Shown here in pieces: positions 1 through 13,066 of a stretch of 64,000 nt of DNA. The position numbers and the translations under genes were made by a program. Below the pieces are notes generated by a model. That model saw nothing but the letters and a program-made list of their open reading frames with translations. It was not told the DNA's origin and searched no databases. This DNA is from Siniperca chuatsi (Eukaryota; Chordata; Actinopteri; Centrarchiformes; Sinipercidae): the NCBI RefSeq assembly GCF_020085105.1, contig NC_058063.1, forward strand, positions 16,663,262 to 16,727,261, written 5' to 3'. The stretch's first letter is position 1. Each line of letters starts with the position of its first letter.

Positions 1-303
1 TGTCTTCTTGACTCAGTTTTGAAAACTCTCAGACTTGGTCTTGTCTAAGACTCTGCTAAAGTTGTCTTGACTACAGCCCTGCTGTCATTGATGTACATTC
101 AGTGTGTTCAGTGTCTCTGATGTGCCAAATATAATCAGCATAGGGCTTGGTTGTCCTGTGGCACTTACCACTAGCTATGTATTAGAGTTCCTACCACAGA
201 ATTACATTCATCACATTTTGCTAAAATAGTTTTTTAAACGATAGCTCCTTGGGAATTTCTTGAGCCAGAACAAAAAAATCAACCAGTGCTTAAATGAAAG
301 ACT

Positions 304-2661
304 TCAGTGCTCATCAACCAGGTCAGGAAGCGGTAAGGAGCAAGCTGCCAGATCTGTGTATGGGTGTGGCATAGCCCCCAGGTTTTCCCAGCAACCCTCC
401 ATGGGGTCATAGCGATGCACCCACTTGGTATCCCTCGCTGTGCTTGCTGAAGACCCTCCCACCACGTATAACCGTCCATCAAGCACAGTTGCCCCTGGTG
501 ACAGATGAGGTTGAGGCAGGGCAGAGGTAGAGGACCAGGAGTCATGTATGGGGTCATACAGCTCACAGAGGAGTTGGTCTCCGAAGCCCATCCAGAGTGG
601 CTGCAGCCCTCCAGCTACCACTAACCCTCTCCCCAAGGCTAACATGATATGGCCAGCACGTCCCGCTCCTGCAGTCATCGGTGCTCTGGTGGAACAGCCA
701 CGGGAAGGATGGTAGTGCCACATAGAGGGAAGGCAGCGCTGATGGGGGTCACAGCCTCCAGAGATGTAGATCTGCCCATCCAGTACAGCTGCAGCGTGGC
801 CACAGACAGCTGTGTCCAGAGGGTGAGCCCGCCTGCCGGAGGGGGGGGGGAACCAAAGGTTACAAGCAGATTTATATCAGGGAAAAGTGATAAATTACTT
901 TTCCCCCAAGTTCTCTTTAAGTGGCTTTAAAGTGAGATAGAACTTTTTTCCACATTATAATAAACATATTCTTCCTCTGAGATCCCAAGATTTTTATTAG
1001 CTATGACCGGCAGCTCTATAGCTCGCTCTGTCTGTTGGTCGGTCCACAAAAATGTCCCTACCCCACAGTTTTCACCCTAGGAGGCTGCAATTAAGCATGG
1101 AGGTGTGTGTGTGTGTGTGTGTGTGTGAAGGTGCGTGTTTGTATTCACGCCAATTGGCTAAAAGGGGGCGTGGTAATGGGAGTGATCTATTGCAAAGAGG
1201 TGCATGACTTCCAAATAGATTCACAGACTTGCACAAAATTTTGTGGAAATGTTGGTCATGAGCCAAAGGACAGCTGATTAACTGTTCATGCCAATTGGCA
1301 AAAAGGGAGTATGGCAGCGGGAGTGGCTTATAACAAAAAACACACCCCCAAACATTGTTGGTGCATATGCACAGTATTTTGTAACTGTACTCCTAATACA
1401 ACGATTTTACAACATTTCAGTAGATTTTATGCCAATAAAGACTTAAAAGAGGCTAAATAATGTAGCTAGTGCTGACTGTATAACATCTAAGTCAAGTCCA
1501 GGTCTCTGAAAAGTGTATTAAAGTGCTAGAATACAGCTCAGACATGCCTGCTTCTTCAGGTTTTGTTACTATTTTCTGTGCAGCCCTTCTAGTGTTGTAC
1601 TGTACCTCCAGGTGTTCTCCTCAGGAGTGTAGTACTCAACAGCATCCAGGTATTGGCTGTCGTCATGGTTACCACCCAGAGCGAAGACCTTACCGTCCAG
1701 ACACACAGCAGAAAAGTAGTCCCTTTGACAGAGCATGTCAGGTAGTTGTTCCCATTTACACTGAGACAGGTCAAACCTATTGAGAGGGACCGAAACTGAC
1801 TGAGAGCAGATGAAAGGACTCTAAATAGAAAACAAAACTTTATTGCAACATTCAAACACAGCAAGTGAGGATGTTTAGAGGAGTCTCCCATGCTGAAAAC
1901 ACTTTATGGCTGTTGTTGGCTAAACAATGCAGGAACAAGACCAATACATGATACTCATGTCTGTGAATTTACTTTTACAAAAACATTATTTTATAAGTAA
2001 AAATAACATTTAAAAAAAAATGGATTGTCATTGCAGTTTTTCCAGACTCTTTAACTGTAACTGTGGATAGTGAAAAATCAAACTGACAGTGACTGATGTT
2101 TGACACGACTGCAGACTGTACAAAACTCAGCTGCTAGGCTGTTAACCAGGACCAAGAAGTATGACCACATCACACCTGTTTTAGCCTCTTTACACTGGCT
2201 CCCTGTTGGTTTTAGGATTGATTTTAAGATCTTGTTGATTACTTTTAAGGCTCTTCGTGGCCTGGCCCCAGATTATATTTTAGACATAGTAATCCCTTAT
2301 GAACCTTCACGTAGTTTGAGATCTTCGGGCAGGGGTCTCCTGTCTCATCCTGAGTCCAGGATGAAAACTAAGGGGGACAGAGCTTTTGCTATCAGAGCCC
2401 CGAGGCTCTGGAACAACTTGCCCGAAGAAATTAGGTTGTCTGAGTCAGTGTCTTCGTTTAAGTCTCGTCTCAAAACACATTTTTATCTGAAAGCATATCC
2501 TGATTTTACCTGAACTGGCTGTTTATTTTACTGTTTATTATATTGCTTTTGTGTATTTTATGTGTTTTATTTCTTTATATTTCGTCATTCACTGTGGTAT
2601 TTTATTTTTCTTGTTGTGAAACACTTTGTACTTTGTTTTGATAAGTGCTCTATAAATAAAG

Positions 2662-2701
<40 letters not shown>

Positions 2702-5700
2702 ATCTAACTTTGTTAGTGCTCAATGGCTCCCCTAAATGTCAAGTTTTGAAACTGTGAACTGTCCTTTCAAACATCAAGCTGAATGTTGCATAATCATGCT
2801 GGAAGGCAAGTTTTGGATATGGGGCACGTCAGGCGCTCTAATAAAATCAGGCAGCATATCTTTAAAATAAGAATGAAGTTACAATGAACAAATTCTGTAA
2901 TGAAAAGTGTTTTAGTTTGGTAGATTAGAGTGTGTAGGAACAGACTGGAGGCTCAGCACTGACATCACACATGAGCGACTGATGGAAAACACCTGGGAGT
3001 TGCCAGGATCAGCAGTGGAGATGTTGAGTTGTGTCACACCGAGACAATCCTGAAAGGGTTACATTTTTTGGAATGTTGACATCTACCTTTTACCCATAAA
3101 ATAATACATGTACTGCCTATTTTAAAATAAAAGTAGGCCTAATAGCCAGAGCAGCTATCACCACCAGCTTTGCAGGAGGATGTTGCATCACACATGTGAC
3201 ACAGATTCCGATCCTGCAACTATGAGTGACTCAAACCTGTTTTTCCCCAGGCCAAGGAAACAGAACACACGCATGAGCTACAAACAGGAACTTCCTCAGG
3301 GCCAGGCTGACATGCTAGGCAGAAGGTAGACCAAATCTCCTGCAGTGTCCTAATCTTTTCGCAGTATCACAGTATCTTTAAAGTTTTCCCTGTCTAAACT
3401 GACTGTTAAACCCTTGTGTTATTTATCTTTGTGTCTGCTGTGAAGAGTAAAACTGACATGCCAGTTGATAAATTATTTATTCAATTGACAGAAAATGAAT
3501 GGGCAACATTTTTATAATCAATTAATTGTTTAAGTCAATTTTTTTTTTAACAAAGTGCCAACAATTCACTGGATCTAGTTTCTCAAATGTTAATATTTGC
3601 CAGTTTTCTTGGTCTTATGATATTAAACTGAATATCTTTGGGCTTTTGACTGTTGGTCAGACAAAACAAGTTATTTTAAGATGTTACCTTGGGCTCTGAT
3701 AAATTGTGATGACATTTTTCACTATTTTCTGACATTTGATAGACCAAATTATTCATAAATTGAAAAATGAAAAATAATGGGCAGATTAATAATGAACATA
3801 ATTGTTAGTTGCAGCCCTAGTGAAGAATTTTAGTGTCCCATCTCATTGCCATTTTAGAGACAAAAACCCATTTTCAGCAGCGCCAAGAGCGAAAAGTGGC
3901 TGATGTTATGCCACTAGTGTTCAGCGGCATGTGCCGATCCCAGAGTGGTTTACCGATCTGTATATCTTCTTACGCAAATGTGATGCCAATGAGATAGTTT
4001 TTCGACAAGCACCGCCGTAAATGGATTTTTTTCTTTCTTTATTGACAATGTTAGCACAACATATTGCTCAAATTGGACCTAACCCTAGCTAACATGGCTA
4101 TTGTCGTTATGCCAATCATGTCTGTACCGGTAGAAATCGGCTTATGTACGGTGAAGTAACTCTGTCAAAGTATTTATGGTAAATAATAAATAATATGCCA
4201 TATGTATGCCTGAAAACAAGTAGTAGGCTATTTCAGCCTATTATTTGGTTGGTCGGCTCAAAATTTCTGTTATCGATTAGTCAGACTGGCTACGGTGGCT
4301 AGGCTAACAATAGCCATATTAGCTAGGGCTAGCTCCAATTTGAGCTTTTGAGTACATTATATTACTTTACTGTCATTTCAAAAGCATATCGCACATATCA
4401 CAACAACAGAACGACGGTAGAAACGTATACATTCCTTTCCATTTACAGCGCCATGTTGTGCTAACATTGTCAATAAAAAAGGGGGGGGGGGAAATCCATT
4501 TACGGCGGTGCTTGTCGAAGAACTATCTCATTGGCATCATATTTGCATAATGCATCAGGGGGCGGTGCTGGTGTGACAGCGGCTTACCCCATGAGCGGCA
4601 CCTGCCGGTAGGAAACGGTGTGTGCCGGTGGAACAGAGCGGAACACCACTGTAGGATCGGCATATACCGCTGAACCACCAGTGGCATACCAGCAGACACT
4701 TTTCGCTCTCGGCGTCACTTTTTGGAATACATTTGATGATATTGAACATTGGCACAAAATAAAAACTACCAGCAGCTCTGTTCTTGGCCTTTTGGGAATC
4801 CTACTTGCTACCCACACCCACACACACACCCTACCTCAATGCAGACTTGAGGATATCCAGCGCTCCGTAGTACTTGCGTCCTCCCAGGACATACAGTTTG
4901 TTGTTGAGGAGACAGACGCAGTGTCTGAACCGGGCCGGTTTGGGGATATTGGCGAATGGCCTCCACTCTATGCTTCTAATCAGACCGGGTCCACGGTGGA
5001 AATGCTGAGCGAACCACAAGGTCTGGCTGGGAACTTTCTTCATGAATTCATCATCGACAGTGTCCCCACAGACCAGAACCAGGACCTAAACCAAGGTATG
5101 AGGTATTTCTAACAAATATATTTCTACGGAGAATTGCACTGGAAACATTAGAAGAAGTACAGAACATTTAAAAGATTGCTATGGCTTTCCTTTTAAAGAT
5201 ATTAACAAAAAATTTAGATTATTTTTAAATGCATTTTTACCAATCTCCACATCTCCATCTCGAGAAATACAATAATATGATTTTGCAAGTGCAAGGTAAT
5301 TATTGTGAGTACCTGGTTTGGGGTGCGAGGTCGGCATTCAGGCCCTCTGTAATCCCCTTCCAGGAGGCTTTGGAGGGCCTTCAGGGAACCTCTGGCCCCA
5401 GGGCTCCTGCAGAGGAGGCTGCAGCTCAGAGCCTCCTGGAGCTCAGAGTAGCTGAGTAGGGGGAGGCGAACATGGTGGAGCAGGCCTGGCAGATCTGGCA
5501 GTCTCTCTTTGGGGTTGTCCTCCACCCAGCTCACTACTGCCCTGAACACCACTATCTAAGTATGACGGGAGAAAATCCATGTAATTTTACATGTTACTCT
5601 CATTTATCAAAATTTTACTGTCTTTTTCGTTGGAATTAAAGGTTTAAAAATTGGCAGGATAAGGTCCTGGCAAAAAGTAGGCATCAAGGATTCCCCGATT

Positions 5701-8700
5701 TTTTTAAATTAACATTAATTTAATGTTATTCAATAAATTGTCAAAAAGCCAACCATGCGTTAATAAAGTCCAAAGTGTTCTTTAGAAATTTCTTATTTTG
5801 TCTCAAAAACAGTTTAAAAAATCCCAAAAGTATACCATTTACTATGTTATGAAATGAAAGGAGACAAGGCAAATCCTCTCATTTCAGCCATTGTCTGCCA
5901 GAGGGTCTTTAATACATGTACCACCAGATGGCACCAAAGTAACATTTTCAAAATCTAAGCACAGTAGCTGGCAGCAATGCTGTACAATGGCCACAAATAT
6001 AAAGTTGTACTAACTGTAATGTAAAAATAATTAATTACAAGTCATTGTCCTCCATTCCTAACCTTTATTTTTTTCAAATTACTTAAGAAAAAGTTCAAAA
6101 GTGCCATTTTTGAAATGCACATAAAGTATCAAAAGTAAAAGTACCGGTGCTGCAGAAAAATGTGCCCCTTAATATTATTCTAAATGACGTTATTAGATCC
6201 TCCAAAGGGTCACAAGATAAATCTGAGGGGTCGTGAGATGATTAATGGGAGAGGAAAGAAGAAAAAACAAAGTTCTGATACACAAATCTATATTGTATTT
6301 CTTTTATCTCATTGTAACTTCTGCTGTGTGCCTGACTGCTGACCAGGTGAGAGGACAGCTGATGAAACTCCACTCAAACAAGGCTGCAGGCCCCGATGGC
6401 GTTTGCCCCGGGGTGCTAAAAGCCTGTGCCCCCCCAGCTATGTGGAGTCCTTCAACATGTCTTCAACCTGAGCCTGAGTCTTCAAAGGGTCCCTGTTCTG
6501 TGGAAGACATCTTGCCTCATTCCTGTGCCGAAGACACCGCGTCCCAGTGGCTGCAAGGACTACAGACCGGTGGCACTGACCTCCCACATAATGAAGACCC
6601 TGGAGAGACTGGTGCTGGAACAGCTGCGGCCCATGGTCAGACCCCTCCTGGACCCCCTTCAGTTTGCCTACCAGCCCCGGCTGGGAGTTGAGGACGCCAT
6701 CATCTTCCTGCTGAACCGCAAGCACGGTGAGGATCATGTTTTTTTACTTCTCCAGTGCTTTCAACACCACCCGGCCAGCCCTGCTGGGGGAGAAGCTGGC
6801 AGCAATGCAGGTGGACTACCTGACTGGCAGACCACAGCATGTGCGTCTGCAGCACTGTGTGTCGGACAGCATGGTCAGCAACGCTGGGGCCCCTCAGGGG
6901 ACTGTCCTCTCTCCCTTCCTCTTCACCATCTACACCACAGACTTCAGCTACCACACAGAGTCCTGCCACCTTCAGAAGTTTTCTGATGACTCTGCTGTGG
7001 TGGGATGTATCAGCGGTGGTGATGAGACGAGTACAGGGCTGTGGTGGGGAGCTTTGTCTCATGGTGTGAGCAGAACCATCTGCAGCTCAATGCAACAAAG
7101 TCCAAGGAGTTGGTTGTTGACCTGCGAAGGGCCAAGGCACCAGTGACCCCGGTTTCCATCCAAGGGGTCAGTGTGGACATTGTAGAGGATTACAAGTACC
7201 TGGGAGTAAACATGGACAATAAACTGGACTGGGCTAAGAACACTCAAGCTCTTTACAGGAAGGGCCAGAGCTGCCTCTATTTCCTGAGGAGGCTGAGGTC
7301 CTTCAACATCTGCCGGACAATGCTGAAGATGTTTTATGAGTCTGTGGTGGCCAGTGCTATCCTGTATGCTGTTGCATGCTGGGGCAGCAGGCTGAGGGTA
7401 GCGGACGCCAACAGACTCAACAAACTGATCCGTAAGGCCAGTGACATTGTGGGGGTGGAGCTGGACTCTCTGGCGGTGGTGTCAGAGAGGAGGATGCTGG
7501 CCAAACTACATGCCATCTTGGACAGTGTCTCCCACCCACTCTATGACGTTCTGGTCAAACAAAGGAATACCTTCAGCGGAAGACTCATCCCCCCAAAAAG
7601 CACCACGGAGCGCCACAGGAAGTCATTCCTGCCTGTGGCCATCAAACCTTTTAACTCCTCCCTCTAAGTGTCAGTCTATATGACCCTAAGTCATTAAATT
7701 GGACATTGGATCATTAAAATCACTGCAGTAATTGAAAATATTGTGCAATATTCTCTGTTTAATACTCCGGTGCAATATACTCGGTTTTCAGTTTAATTTA
7801 TTGATATTTATTCATACTTCTATTACTGCTGTGCAATGTCCACCATCTCATAATCATCTTAATAAGCTACACTTTACTTGACAGCACATGCACTATTACT
7901 TATTATTACACTGTACATACTTATCATCAACCGGTAAATCCACTTTGTACTTTACACTTATTTTAATTAATACTTATATCCACTTTGCACTTAATTTATC
8001 TTGCCTGTATTACAGTGTATTTGATTTTGATTTGCATAGTACTATTCCTGTGTGCACTAACGTGCAGCTGTAACAAAAGAGTTTCCCCTCGGGGATCAAT
8101 AAAGTATTTCTGATTCTTATTTTTGCTGTTTTTGTGAAATATTGGATACTTTTATCTCTTTGAGCCTTGAACAATTATTTAAATGAAACCATCTGATTAG
8201 TTGGCAGAACTAGTAGTTTGTACAAAATATCTATTTGGTGTAAATGATAAACTGAACAAACATCTGAAACATGACAAGGGGGCCCAACTGCTTTTTTTGA
8301 CAGGGGTCACAAGTCAAAAAGGTTGGGAACTATTAGTCTAATCTTTAACAAAGCAATTTGTAAATATGTGTTTTTATGTAAATATTTAATCTGTAGAGTA
8401 AGAGTAACTAGAGCTGTCAAATAAATGTAGTGGAGTAGAAGTATAAAGTAACATAAAATGGATATACTCAAATAAAGTACCTCAAAAGTGAACTTAATTA
8501 CAGTACTTGAGTACATGTACTTAGTTACTTAGTGACTCAGATTCACAGTGAAATATTTTTCTCTTAAGTTAATCTGCAAACTACAGGTATTAAGACAGAC
8601 AGAAATAAATAAAAAATTACCTCACTCTCTACACACAATGAGTCCTTCTCAAGCAATTTGTCCAGGAGGGAGAAGGGGACGTCCTTGAACTTCTCCCCAG

Positions 8701-11700
8701 CAGAGATGCACTGGAAGTGGGCTTTGATGTACTCCTCTGCAGGCTGCCCCAGATGAACCAGCCCATAGGTTTCAGCCAGGACCAACACGTCCAGACAGGT
8801 GCTTTCATCCATTCTGTCCCGCAGGAAGTCGATGCACAGCGAGAGCGCCCCCTGCAGCTGGAACTGAAACAGTGCATCTGTGAGCTCCCAAATCTGGCTC
8901 CAGCCCAGTCTGAGCTGACCCGTGTAGATGAAGCAGAGTATGGATTCGATGACCCGGGATGCCACGCCTCGCAGGCACACAACATCCTCACTGGACTCCC
9001 GTAACCCTCCGCAGAGCAGTGCCCTGAAATAGTCCCCACCTGCTGCTAATACCACACGGTGTGCTGAGAAAGGAGAAAGGAAGGATAAAGACACAGACAG
9101 ATAGGCCTATGTGGAGGATGAGAAAAAGACCAGAGGCATTGACAAACAGGTGGAAGGCTTTTTCACCAAACCTACTCCAGAAATGTCAGTGGATGACTGT
9201 CTAAAAATGTTTCTTTCTGCAGGGCTGGACTAAACCACAAACTGTGACACCACCCAATGACAGCCCCCTGAAAAATGTCATGGACATGGAAATTTAGCCT
9301 GAAAACAGCTCATGTTGGGTCAGCATGTGTCATAGAGAAGTTATAGTAGGCAGGTTTTCAACCTCACGCAAAACATCCATTGAGTAAAGTAGTGTCTCAC
9401 TGTTTGACTGGAAAAACTCATTCTCTTGTTGCTATACTATGTTCTCCTCCTACCTGCATACAACAGCCGATAGCAACAAATTTACTATTTTGGAAAAGGG
9501 TGACTGGGATATACAAAAACTCTAATTGAGGTGGAAGTACATGACAGGTTAAGGAGTGTTGGTGTGCGCCTAGAATTGGACACAATTGACAGTAGTGGAA
9601 TGTCAAGTAGTCTACTGTACTTAAGTACAGCTTTGAGGGACTTGTTACTTGAGTATTTGTATTTTATGCTACTTTATGCTTTTACTCCACTACAATTCAA
9701 AGGGAAATTTTAGACTTTTTAATCCACTATGTTTATCTGACAGCTACAGTTACTTTGGAGATTCAGATATTACATACAAAACATTTGATCGGGTAATAAA
9801 ATGTAATATAATTGTTAAGGCCCTGACACCCGGGCCGACCAGCCGTCGGCCAATATTGGGGCCGACGGCTGGTCATATGGGGGTCTGTAGCCCTAGTTTT
9901 TGTGGTGTGTTCCGCACTTGGATGTATAAAGACTGGATACAGCGCTGAAGGCAGTTACCCGTTCATTTCTATGAAAGCTGCTCAGTGGTGCATGAAGCCA
10001 AAAAAAAAAAGTTCGACTTCCCGGTATAAAATTACCAGCCAACAAGCCAACTGGAGACTACACTGCCGTGCCGACTAACTTCCGGTTTAGCTCTCCGCTA
10101 ACTTGAATGGGGAAAAAATTATTTAATCGTGCGGCTCTACTAGACTTTTCAAATGTTATCTGACTAAATTCTGATTGTGAAATGATTTTGTGGGGGTTGT
10201 GACGCTCAAAAAAAATTTATTCACCATTTTACAGCCGCCATTGTGCATCACATGACGGACCTGGAAGTTGTAATTCCACGATTTTGCCACCATGTCAAAT
10301 AGGCTTCAAAGCCCGGGGCACTTCCTGAGGGCTTGGTTAAGCACCGTTGGCACTCGTCGGCGCTCGTCTGCTGCTTTTCTGCCCGACTGGGCATATTGAA
10401 TCGGTGGCGGAGGCCATTGGTCAGAGAAATCACTCTGTTTAAGTTCAGCTTAAGCGAATCAGTGTACGAAAAGATAAATATATTTAAATATCATTTGTGT
10501 TGTTGTTATTGTACTAACGTTAGCTGGCAAACTAGCATCTTGAATCCGTCCAGGACAGGAGATCAGACATGGAATCACATATTTTCTCGATTAGAAGCAG
10601 CTGTTTTACAGCGACGCACCAGTCGGCTTTTGTCGCTGCTAGTTCTTTGACATCGGTTTGGTGTGTCAGAGCCTTTATATCCTAAAGTACCCAACAGTAT
10701 ATAAAGTGATTAAAAGAGTAGCCTACTCCATCGATTTAGCATTACACGCCTATAACATTGTTGAACTCAAGACATTTTGGAAAAAAATATCAAAATAGAG
10801 GCAGCAGAACCAGACATGTCGTCTTTTTTATTCCAAACATTCTTCTTCCTTGTCAAAGCCTAGGGCCTACATTACCCAGGATGCAACTCAATTCAGTTGG
10901 AAATTCAATTTAGTGTTGTGTCGTTCACGAAAGTTTCGTTCAAAAGAACGACTTTACTGGGTGAACGACCAGACCTGATTCACTTCCTGAAAAGATTTGT
11001 TCATTTCTCAGTCAGTTCAGCTCTCAGTCAGTTGCAAGCAAACGTACAGGGATACACTCACTCACTGAGTGAGTGATTCAAGTCATTCATTCGCAGGAGG
11101 AATGGGATGTGTTCAAGACAGCAAATACACAGCTGATTCCAGTTGCTAACATTTGGCTGCAATGATTCAACACCACTGGTCTTGGACTGCATTCCAGATA
11201 TGACAATATCCATTATTTTGTAAAAGTAGCAATACCACAGTATAAAAATACACTGTTACAAGTAAAAGCCCTACATTCAAAATCTTACTTGCTAAGCATT
11301 AGCATCAAAATATCCTTAAAATAAAAGTACTCAGTATGCAGAATGGTTATTATTATTGGTTATTATTCTGGTATTTCAGAATAATATACAGTATATTATA
11401 TCACTGGATTCTAATTAGTGATGCATTAATTTGTAAGCATCACTAATGTTGGAGGTGGTAAAAATTTAAGTACTTTATATACTGCTGGGTACCTTAATCC
11501 ATAATAATATATCAGAATTTATTGGTTGATTTATATGTTGCATTAATAATCTGAATCTACAAAGTAACCAGTAACTAATGTTGTCAAATAAACATAGTGT
11601 AAAGTAAAAATATTTGCCTCCAAAATGTTGTGGAGTAGAAGTAAAAAGTAGAATAAAATGGAAATACTCAACTAAAGTAGAAATATCTTTTAAATTGAAC

Positions 11701-13066
11701 TTAACTACAGTACTTGAGTAAATGTACTTAATTACATTCCACCACTGGAGTTTATGGAGTGGTTACATTGTTGTGTTGCTTGCCTGAGACCAAGTTGTGA
11801 CACAATATGAGAGATGGGATAGTATCATAGAGTGCATTAACAAAATTCCTGCATCTGCATATTTAAAATATTTTTGTATTTTTATTTTCCTTGTATGAGG
11901 AAGGAAATGTATTCAGTATGTTTGTCTAGCCTCAAAGATACACGCATACAACCGATTTAGTGAGTAACACTGGATGTAAACATTTGTTTGTTTACAAGAA
12001 AACTGCACAGGGCACCATTTAAACCTGGCTCAACTTTTGCTGCCATGCATCATTATCATCATCTGGCAATACACTGCAGTGGTATATATACAAATACATG
12101 TAAGTGCACATTCCTGGTAGATTGCTTTTTTGAGCAGTGTATGTGAACATCGTCTCACTGGTACCCGTAACAACATGCCCTCACCAACGCAGATGTTGCA
12201 TAAAAACGTCACACTACTTCCAGCTTTGTTTTTTGAACAAACAACCAATGCTGTAGTTTTACTGGTGAAGACAGTCAAGAGGACTCCTTTGGTTGTATCT
12301 TACCTGAGTATCTCTCTCCACTCTCTGCTTGTATTGTGACATCACAACCAACACCTCTCTCCCACATGTCCTTGATGATTGCCAAGCTCTTCTCTCTCTC
12401 TGTGGCTGCAGAGGTTGTGACCTTTGACATGCACCTTTGCCACAGCCTCTCCATCTCTAGACACCTGCAAGCATTCAGTACCTCCTCCATTACCCCTTCC
12501 TTACTCAAGTCCATGGCTACATCTCCACAGTACGCAAAGTCTAGAACAGCCCTTAACCCAACTGGGGTCAAACGATGGGCTATTTCCTCCACTCTCAGCC
12601 TAAATTTTTGTTTTGAGCCAAAAAGTGCATCTGGGGTTTGACTGGCAGCTGCCAGCACAAGTCTGTGAGCTTGGAAGGAGTTGCCTTGGATGGAAAAAAT
12701 GCAGTCTAGCAGTAGTTCTTCTTCCTGAAGGCTATGTAGACAAGTGAAGAGGCTCTCTGAGTGTGAGGGAAGGATGTAAGAGAAGAGATCTGAGTCCTCG
12801 GGGAGAGATGAAGGGTGGTGAGGGTGACAGGCTTTAGAGTCTGGCATGTGCTCTAATTCTGTGTCTGTACCACATTTATGGTTTTGTAAGAGACTTCTTG
12901 GTCTTCCTTCCTGCCCATCTTCATCTATATCCATTTTACTTTCTCCAGAGTTTCCTCTTCCTTCTCCAACTCCACCTCTTTTAATTCCTCCTTCTTTTTG
13001 TTTCTCTCTATAATTGGTTGCTGTGTCACCTGGCCCACCTGCTGCACGATGCAGACCACCAGACAT
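304..13066 (-). CDS. klhl33: Kelch-like protein with two BTB-like modules, probably KLHL33
   Basis: Six coding exons read on the minus strand: 13066-12304, 9063-8621, 5555-5313, 5085-4835, 1776-1606 and 832-304, all with GT-AG boundaries and matching phases, giving 799 aa plus stop. The ATG at 13066 is preceded by an in-frame TGA nine bases upstream. Residues about 105-215 form a first BTB-like module (FQAHRLVLAA) and about 238-350 a second (YSAHRVVLAAGGDYFRALL). A BACK domain follows (about 355-460; AVVSWVEDNP, HVRLPLLS), then Kelch repeats to the end with Gly-Gly doublets in LYVLGG, VFALGG, IYISGG, LVVAGG and LYVVGG. Proteins of this architecture usually serve as substrate adaptors for CUL3 ubiquitin ligases. 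The first about 90 residues are Lys/Glu/Gly-rich and look disordered. The symbol rests on the double-BTB layout; another KLHL paralogue is possible. Whether the protein binds CUL3, and its substrate, cannot be read here. Confidence 0.85.
1103..1127. repeat. GT microsatellite
   Basis: An uninterrupted run of GT dinucleotides in the last intron of the Kelch gene. Confidence 0.95.
1146..1327. repeat. diverged direct repeat pair
   Basis: Two similar segments of about 40 bases, at 1147-1186 and 1287-1327, both contain GCCAATTGGC followed by an A-rich run and GGGAGTG. They are spaced about 140 bases apart in the last Kelch-gene intron. They resemble a decayed two-unit tandem repeat or part of an old transposable element; no coding content is seen. 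Confidence 0.45.
2095..2699 (+). mobile_element. 5'-truncated L2-type LINE, 3' end
   Basis: The frame 2100-2513 is the C-terminal end of a non-LTR retrotransposon ORF2. It contains the segments LQTVQNSAARLLT, LASLHWLPV and LWNNLPEEIR that are typical of fish L2-like elements. It is followed by a short AT-rich 3' UTR, a GCTCTATAAATAAAG-type tail and an ATT microsatellite at about 2667-2699. No reverse-transcriptase core is left, so the copy is dead on arrival. It sits in an intron of the Kelch gene on the opposite strand to that gene. Confidence 0.8.
2667..2699. repeat. ATT microsatellite (LINE tail)
   Basis: About eleven ATT units directly after the AATAAA-like end of the LINE fragment. This is the usual tail repeat of L2-like elements. 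Confidence 0.9.
3875..4745. mobile_element. fold-back element with very long inverted repeats
   Basis: The left arm (about 3880-4110) and right arm (about 4310-4735) are reverse complements over several hundred bases. GATGCCAATGAGATAGTTTT at 3980-3999 is mirrored near 4519-4539. AGAGCGAAAAGTG near 3886 is mirrored by CACTTTTCGCTCTC near 4697, and the segment with GACAATGTTAGCACAACAT is mirrored by ATGTTGTGCTAACATTGTC near 4453. No protein is encoded. It is probably a non-autonomous DNA transposon with long terminal inverted repeats. Its right end is only about 100 bases from the 3' end of the fourth Kelch-gene exon, where the intron begins in transcript order. Confidence 0.75.
6325..8120 (+). 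mobile_element. degenerate non-LTR retrotransposon (Rex/CR1-like LINE)
   Basis: The region holds broken frames of a reverse transcriptase. Segments seen are KAAGPDGVCPGVLKAC, CKDYRPVALTSHIMKTLERL, LDPLQFAYQP, GAPQGTVLSPFLF and FSDDSAV (the catalytic Y/F-x-D-D box). The C-terminal part lies in one frame at 7041-7667 (YKYLGVNMDNKLDW, LYFLRRLRSF, RHRKSFLPVAI). At least three frame changes and the missing endonuclease show it is inactive and 5'-truncated. The 3' end is the GGGGATCAATAAAGTATTTC tail near 8092-8111. It lies in the intron between the second and third Kelch-gene exons, on the opposite strand. Confidence 0.8.
8390..8530. mobile_element. fragment of a fish hAT-type MITE
   Basis: The sequence (GTAGTGGAGTAGAAGTATAAAG, then CAGTACTTGAGTACATGTAC) is the same family as the element at 17719-18269 and as the right part of 9590-11747. 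Only one end is present. Confidence 0.55.
9590..11747. mobile_element. composite hAT-like MITE, interrupted
   Basis: The left side starts with CAGTAGTGGAATG and runs into the TACTGTACTTAAGTACAG motif. The right side ends with CAGTACTTGAG and TTCCACCACTG. These are the ends of the family seen intact at 17719-18269. The two parts are separated by the Harbinger-like insertion at 9818-10674 and by other repeat sequence (10800-11160, including GTTCACGAAAG and GTTCAAAAGAACG). The outer flanks do not show a clear target duplication, so the ends may come from two different insertions. Confidence 0.5.
9818..10674. mobile_element. Harbinger-like non-autonomous transposon
   Basis: The left terminus AGGCCCTGACAC and right terminus GTGTGTCAGAGCCT are imperfect inverted repeats. 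They are flanked on both sides by TTA (9815-9817 and 10675-10677), the TWA-type three-base target duplication of PIF/Harbinger elements. No transposase frame is seen in the 857 bases. Confidence 0.65.

Noticed and set aside
2100-2513. A 137-codon open frame taken as a gene
   Set aside because: It is the C-terminal tail of a LINE ORF followed by the element's ATT tail repeat.
4618-5112. Plus-strand 164-codon frame
   Set aside because: It is antisense to a Kelch-gene exon and runs into the fold-back element; the minus frame has the Kelch motifs and splice sites.
7041-7667. A 208-codon open frame taken as a host gene
   Set aside because: It is the 3' part of a broken LINE reverse-transcriptase ORF.
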